From positions 1 through 22,062 of the IMG/VR virus record IMGVR_UViG_3300025769_000951: a stretch of DNA of 22,062 nucleotides. The stretch is one strand, 5' to 3'. Below the pieces are notes generated by a model. It was given only the letters and a program-made list of their open reading frames with translations. It did not search any database and was not told the DNA's origin. The translations under genes were made by a program, and so were the position numbers. Position 1 is the first letter of the stretch, and each line of letters starts with the position of its first letter. This DNA is from a virus. This document shows positions 19,567 to 22,062 of this stretch, one piece after another.

Positions 19567-20309
19567 TGCAACGCAAAGGTATTTTCATACCGTTGGAGCT
19601 TTGGAATCTTGGCGAGCTGCACCCTAACGAACGGGTGTTACTTGCCGAGGTTCTAAACTTCGAATCGCAGGGAAAAGAATGCTTTGCAAGTAATGCGCAC
19701 TTTGCCAATCTGCTCAACGTATCAGAAGCGACCGCACGCGGATACATTTCCAAGCTTTGCAACGCCGGTTTTTTGATTCGCGAAGGCGACAGATACAACC
19801 GACGACTGCGTAAATCTGCGCAAACGAGTGCGCAAATCCGCGCAGACGAGTGCGTAAAATCACGCAAACGAGTGCGTAAATCTACGCAAACGAGTGCGCA
19901 GAATTCAGCACATAATAAAACAGATAATAAAACAGAGAATAAAACACTTAATAAAAGCGCGCATACGCGCGAGGTTGTTTTACCCTTCCAAACGGATACC
20001 TTCGAAAGTGCATGGAACGAATGGAAGGAATACAAGCGCACCGATCACCGATTCAAATACAAAACCGCCCAAAGCGAACAGCGGGCACTAATCAAACTTC
20101 AAAATGAACACCCCACAGAAACAGACGCCATCGAAGCCATCCACACAGCTATCGCCAACGGTTGGAAAGGGCTTGTATTTGGCAAGTCCAAGAATGGCCG
20201 ACCTAACGCCCGAAGAGCGCAAAACCTTGAAAGCGATGTCAACCGCGAAAAGCTTGCAGAATTTGCAAGAACAGGACGTATCGACGCTGACGGTGGAAAC
20301 GTGCTTTAA
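19566..20309 (+). CDS. replication initiator with origin inside its gene
   Basis: A 247-residue protein. Residues 1-78 form a winged-helix DNA-binding domain (ELHPNERVLLAEVLNFESQG, then FANLLNVSEATARGYISKLC) as in lambda O-like and other phage replisome organisers. Residues 79-135 are a low-complexity, basic linker encoded by the iterons and AT-rich repeats. Residues 140-247 are a C-terminal domain with SAWNEWKEYKRTDHRFKYKT and EAIHTAIANGWKGLVFGK, typical of phage replication proteins that recruit the helicase or its loader. The protein should bind its own gene to start replication. The start is fused to the previous stop. Its 3' end overlaps the next gene by up to 116 nt. Confidence 0.88.
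   Translation: MQRKGIFIPLELWNLGELHPNERVLLAEVLNFESQGKECFASNAHFANLLNVSEATARGYISKLCNAGFLIREGDRYNRRLRKSAQTSAQIRADECVKSRKRVRKSTQTSAQNSAHNKTDNKTENKTLNKSAHTREVVLPFQTDTFESAWNEWKEYKRTDHRFKYKTAQSEQRALIKLQNEHPTETDAIEAIHTAIANGWKGLVFGKSKNGRPNARRAQNLESDVNREKLAEFARTGRIDADGGNVL
19807..19894 (+). repeat. origin iterons, four 22-bp direct repeats
   Basis: Copies at 19807-19828, 19829-19850, 19851-19872 and 19873-19894, head to tail with no spacer; a decayed fifth begins at 19895. Each has the form TGCGYAAATC, then YRCGCA, then RACGAG. The first 16 bases are an inverted repeat, TGCG...CGCA, and extended arms covary: TGCGC/GCGCA in copy 2, TGCGT/ACGCA in copy 3, TGCGTA/TACGCA in copy 4. They lie inside the initiator gene, as lambda iterons lie in gene O. 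They are expected to be bound by the winged-helix domain of the initiator. Confidence 0.9.
19912..19957 (+). repeat. AT-rich 12-bp repeats, likely unwinding element
   Basis: Four units beginning AATAAAA (aataaaacagat, aataaaacagag, aataaaacactt, aataaaag) directly after the iterons. Strongly A-rich on the + strand within a GC-balanced genome, they fit a DNA unwinding element. Because 12 is a multiple of three they encode an in-frame NKTD, NKTE, NKTL, NKSA repeat. Confidence 0.8.
19957..19970 (+). other. GC-rich hairpin at the edge of the origin
   Basis: GCGCG (19957-19961), loop CATA, CGCGC (19966-19970). It follows the AT-rich repeats and may bound the unwound region or act as a loading or priming hairpin. 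The stem is only five pairs, so it could be chance. Confidence 0.4.
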
Positions 20310-20811
20310 GGGCACGAACGTACAGACCGCCATGAAGGTGGACGAGGTAGCCACGCGGGCCGCACTGGTCGCCATGATTACCCGAACGGTAAAATTCATC
20401 GACGCCAACAAGACGTTAACCACGCCGGAGGAAATCAGCCTTACGATAAACGAACTTTTGAAAACATACCCCTGCTTCACCATTGAGGATTGGCGGCTGT
20501 GCTGCTACCACATGGCGAAGGAAGTTTATGGACCGTATTACGAACGCTTGAAGCTGGCGCAGTTCGTCGAGTGCTTCGGCAAGTACAACCAAGCAAAAGC
20601 GCCGATCGTGCAAACGATTCGCGACATGGAACGGCAGGACTTCGAACGCGAGATGAAAGAGGCTATACGCTACCTGCAACCCGAATACGCGACGCAGACG
20701 AACCCACAGGCCGCACGCGTGAGCGCGCCGGAATGGATGCGAGGCGAAGACCGGCTAACGTACACCGAACGCGAAGAGATGGAGAACCGAGCAAAACAAG
20801 CGAAGCAATGA
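20194..20811 (+). CDS. replication-region protein downstream of initiator (205 aa)
   Basis: Helical protein. The frame is open from 20104, but reasonable starts are ATG 20194 (MADLTPEERKTLKAM), 20236 or 20332. The first would overlap the initiator by 116 nt; the last gives 160 residues with no overlap. The core, TRTVKFIDANKTLTTPEEIS, then ELLKTYPCFTIEDWRLCCYH and KEVYGPYYERLKLAQFVECF, resembles a Bacteroidota phage/plasmid family near replication genes whose function is unclear, perhaps a helicase loader or primase partner. The C-terminus is a charged helix (LTYTEREEMENRAKQAKQ). It shares ATGA with the next gene. Confidence 0.7.
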   Translation: MADLTPEERKTLKAMSTAKSLQNLQEQDVSTLTVETCFKGTNVQTAMKVDEVATRAALVAMITRTVKFIDANKTLTTPEEISLTINELLKTYPCFTIEDWRLCCYHMAKEVYGPYYERLKLAQFVECFGKYNQAKAPIVQTIRDMERQDFEREMKEAIRYLQPEYATQTNPQAARVSAPEWMRGEDRLTYTEREEMENRAKQAKQ

Positions 20812-21200
20812 CACCAATCGAACGCTTTTGGCTCGACCTCATCGACGGGCGCAAACACCACATACAGACGCTGTACGGCACGGACGCCATGCAACGGTAT
20901 CGGCCGCATCCGATGGAACGCGAATACTTCGTTAACAACAACGGGCATATATGCAACCACCCCGAAGTGCTGAACTATAACCGCCGGTTCTACGACTACT
21001 GCGAAGAGCATTACCAAGAACAAAAGCAACGATACCTGCAGCAGATCGAGGCAAACAAACGCAAGTACGAAGCCAGCAGCAGCTACAAGGCGCTGCAACG
21101 CGAACGCGAAGAATTGGTATCGTACATTCGGGGTATAACCGTACGCGATGCCAGCAAAAAAGAAACTAACTCACGCACAACTAAAAAAGAAAGTCGATGA
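20808..21200 (+). CDS. unknown early protein with C-terminal coiled coil (130 aa)
   Basis: The real start is ATG 20808 (ATGA with the previous stop); the open frame upstream is a shadow of the preceding gene. N-terminal TPIERFWLDLIDGRKHHIQT, then an aromatic section (MEREYFVNNNGHICNHPEVL), then a long charged helix (EHYQEQKQRYLQQIEANKRK and on) with coiled-coil spacing. The protein is not recognised. It overlaps the NinG-like gene by 53 nt, and its last 17 residues are Lys/Ser/Thr-rich, so the extreme end may be unconstrained. Confidence 0.65.
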   Translation: MTPIERFWLDLIDGRKHHIQTLYGTDAMQRYRPHPMEREYFVNNNGHICNHPEVLNYNRRFYDYCEEHYQEQKQRYLQQIEANKRKYEASSSYKALQREREELVSYIRGITVRDASKKETNSRTTKKESR

Positions 21201-21639
21201 ATGGTTCAGCAAATACATACGTTGGCAAGCGGCCGACCGTGACGGTAACGCTGACTGCTTCACCTGCGGCAAGACGCTGCACGCGTCCAAACTCCAAGCT
21301 GGTCATTTCGTTTCCCGCAGGTACGCCGTGCATAGGTGGGAAGCTGACAATGTCCGACCGCAATGCGTTGCCTGCAATCTTTACGCCCAAGGAGAACAGT
21401 GGATTTTTGGCCGCAATATTGACCTGCAACAGCCCGGAAGAGCTGAAGAGCTTATGCGAACAAAGAACGAAAGCCGAAAGTTCACGGTTGCAGAACTACG
21501 AAACTTATATGATCATTACCGGAATGAATCCCTACGAATCGCGGAGCGAAAGAACGTCGCGCCTAGGCCGAGAGAAGCGGCAGAAGTACGACGAACTAAG
21601 GGAAGCAAGGAACGCCCTATTAAACGCCGGCCCGGATGA
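21148..21639 (+). CDS. ninG: NinG-like (Rap) recombination nuclease
   Basis: A 163-residue protein with the hallmark zinc-binding pattern of lambda NinG/Rap: CFTCGK (C37, C40), LQAGHFVSRR (H53), NVRPQCVACNLYAQG (C73, C76, N77), then RNIDLQQPGRAEELM. The family cleaves branched recombination intermediates and helps resolve phage recombination. The basic N-terminus (PAKKKLTHAQLKKKVDEWFS) is common in the family. The Arg/Pro-rich C-terminus (after about residue 135) is read in an overlap with the next gene, and such a tail is atypical, so the true protein may be functionally complete by about residue 135. Confidence 0.88.
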   Translation: MPAKKKLTHAQLKKKVDEWFSKYIRWQAADRDGNADCFTCGKTLHASKLQAGHFVSRRYAVHRWEADNVRPQCVACNLYAQGEQWIFGRNIDLQQPGRAEELMRTKNESRKFTVAELRNLYDHYRNESLRIAERKNVAPRPREAAEVRRTKGSKERPIKRRPG

Positions 21640-21748
21640 TTACCCAAGCAACGGAAAGGAATGGCGATGGAATCAATTCAAGCGCATTAACAAAGAGTTG
21701 TACGAACTAACGGGCCACCACGGTTACAACTATGGCAAGCATACCTAA
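21509..21748 (+). CDS. unknown protein (79 aa) overlapping ninG
   Basis: ATG 21509 or 21524, in a frame different from ninG and overlapping it by about 130 nt. The part after ninG (GPDDYPSNGKEWRWNQFKRI, then NKELYELTGHHGYNYGKHT) looks like a natural helical protein with a Trp/Arg-rich patch. The frame is open upstream to 21197, and a start at 21350 is possible (MSDRNALPAIFTPKENSGFL), which would make nearly 290 nt of dual coding. No family is recognised. The last 17 nt overlap the HNH gene. Confidence 0.5.
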   Translation: MIITGMNPYESRSERTSRLGREKRQKYDELREARNALLNAGPDDYPSNGKEWRWNQFKRINKELYELTGHHGYNYGKHT

Positions 21749-22037
21749 ACGACACAGGCCCAGCCCGTGGCACAACACACAACGCAAGCCGGGCGAACGT
21801 GTGAACCGCGAGCCACGATATAGCAGCACGCGCTGGCGTAAACTGCGCGCGCTATTCCTGCGCGAGAATCCCACATGCGTAGAGTGCGGACACCTTGCGA
21901 ACGTATGCGACCACATAACGCCCGTAACACAGGGCGGCGACTTTTGGCACGGGCCATTTCAAGCCATGTGCGACAGCTGCCATGCACGTAAGTCACGCAC
22001 AGAGCGCAAAGATTTGCAAGGGGGTAGGGGGTTTTGA
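21732..22037 (+). CDS. HNH endonuclease (packaging-linked)
   Basis: A 101-residue protein with a zinc-stabilised HNH motif: CVECG (C49, C52), VCDHITPVTQGGD (D60, H61) and AMCDSCHARKS (C80, C83, H84). The middle Asn usually seen as DNLQ is replaced here by a G-P-F-Q context, so the second catalytic position is not certain. HNH proteins of this type lie next to the terminase genes in cos-type phages and are needed for end cleavage in HK97-like systems. At the right edge of the window it would be directly upstream of terS if the ends join. N-terminal RHRPSPWHNTQRKPGERVNR is basic. Confidence 0.9.
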   Translation: MASIPKRHRPSPWHNTQRKPGERVNREPRYSSTRWRKLRALFLRENPTCVECGHLANVCDHITPVTQGGDFWHGPFQAMCDSCHARKSRTERKDLQGGRGF

Positions 22038-22062
22038 AATGTTTATCCGCCTCACGAAAAGT

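Noticed and set aside
19807-19910. CRISPR array
   Set aside because: Repeats are contiguous with no spacers and lie in a coding frame; iterons explain them.
20490-20807. Upstream part of the open frame leading into the gene at 20808
   Set aside because: Arg-rich, low-complexity translation in an alternate frame of the preceding gene; the ATGA junction at 20808 is the natural start.
1-22062. Lysogeny functions (integrase, repressor, attachment site)
   Set aside because: No recombinase catalytic pattern was found, and the single HTH protein at 18821 lies within the early operon without a divergent promoter.

Overview
The window reads as an essentially complete, compact genome of a tailed siphovirus (HK97-type head, long non-contractile tail) infecting a member of the Bacteroidota. 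Three things point to the host phylum. There is a textbook Bacteroidota promoter (TTG, 19-nt spacer, TATCTTTG) at 17262-17291. Start codons lack Shine-Dalgarno sequences, and several have A-rich leaders. Several gene families are typical of Bacteroidota phages: a DUF3127-type OB-fold protein ending DDAFPF, a capsid protease with an extra N-terminal domain, and an M15 endolysin of the MRYF...EFDSPD type. Every supported gene is on the + strand, coding density is very high, and most neighbours overlap by 1-20 nt (ATGA, TAATG, TGATG). No integrase, repressor, tRNA, CRISPR or insertion sequence was seen, so a strictly lytic lifestyle is the simplest inference. The HNH gene at the right end would sit directly upstream of the small terminase gene if the ends are joined, so the window may be a whole genome cut near its packaging site.

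Layout. (1) Packaging and head, 59-5319: TerS, TerL, portal, and one long ORF joining an N-terminal Cys/Trp-rich domain, the HK97-type prohead protease and the major capsid protein, closed by a strong UUCG-hairpin terminator. (2) Neck and tail, 5386-15549: gp6-like connector, SPP1 gp16-like joining protein, gp10-like protein, then a 922-residue protein whose N-terminus looks like a tail terminator and whose remainder is an adhesin (four fibre repeats and two lectin-like domains). These are followed by a 131-aa protein, a 51-aa protein, the major tail protein, two tail-assembly chaperone frames joined by a likely -1 frameshift at an A9 run, the tape measure, and a single large tail-tip protein. 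(3) Lysis, 15546-17143: a TM plus coiled-coil protein, a 40-aa double-TM protein, the M15 peptidase, a metallophosphoesterase and a 61-aa TM protein, ended by a terminator. (4) Early region, 17262-22037: the promoter, a set of small unknown genes, a possible annealing protein, an SSB-like protein, an HTH protein, a PD-(D/E)XK-like nuclease, a replication initiator, a further replication-region protein, a NinG-like nuclease and HNH.

The most interesting point is a lambda-like replication origin inside the initiator gene. It has four 22-bp iterons (19807-19894) with covarying internal dyads, followed by AT-rich 12-bp repeats and a GC hairpin. The 22-bp period is not a multiple of three, so selection appears to act on the DNA rather than on the protein repeat. 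Other points for follow-up are the tail-terminator/adhesin fusion, which suggests neck-attached fibres, an internal start that may release free capsid protein from the protease-capsid ORF, and a short element TAANTTGC found at almost every real gap between genes.
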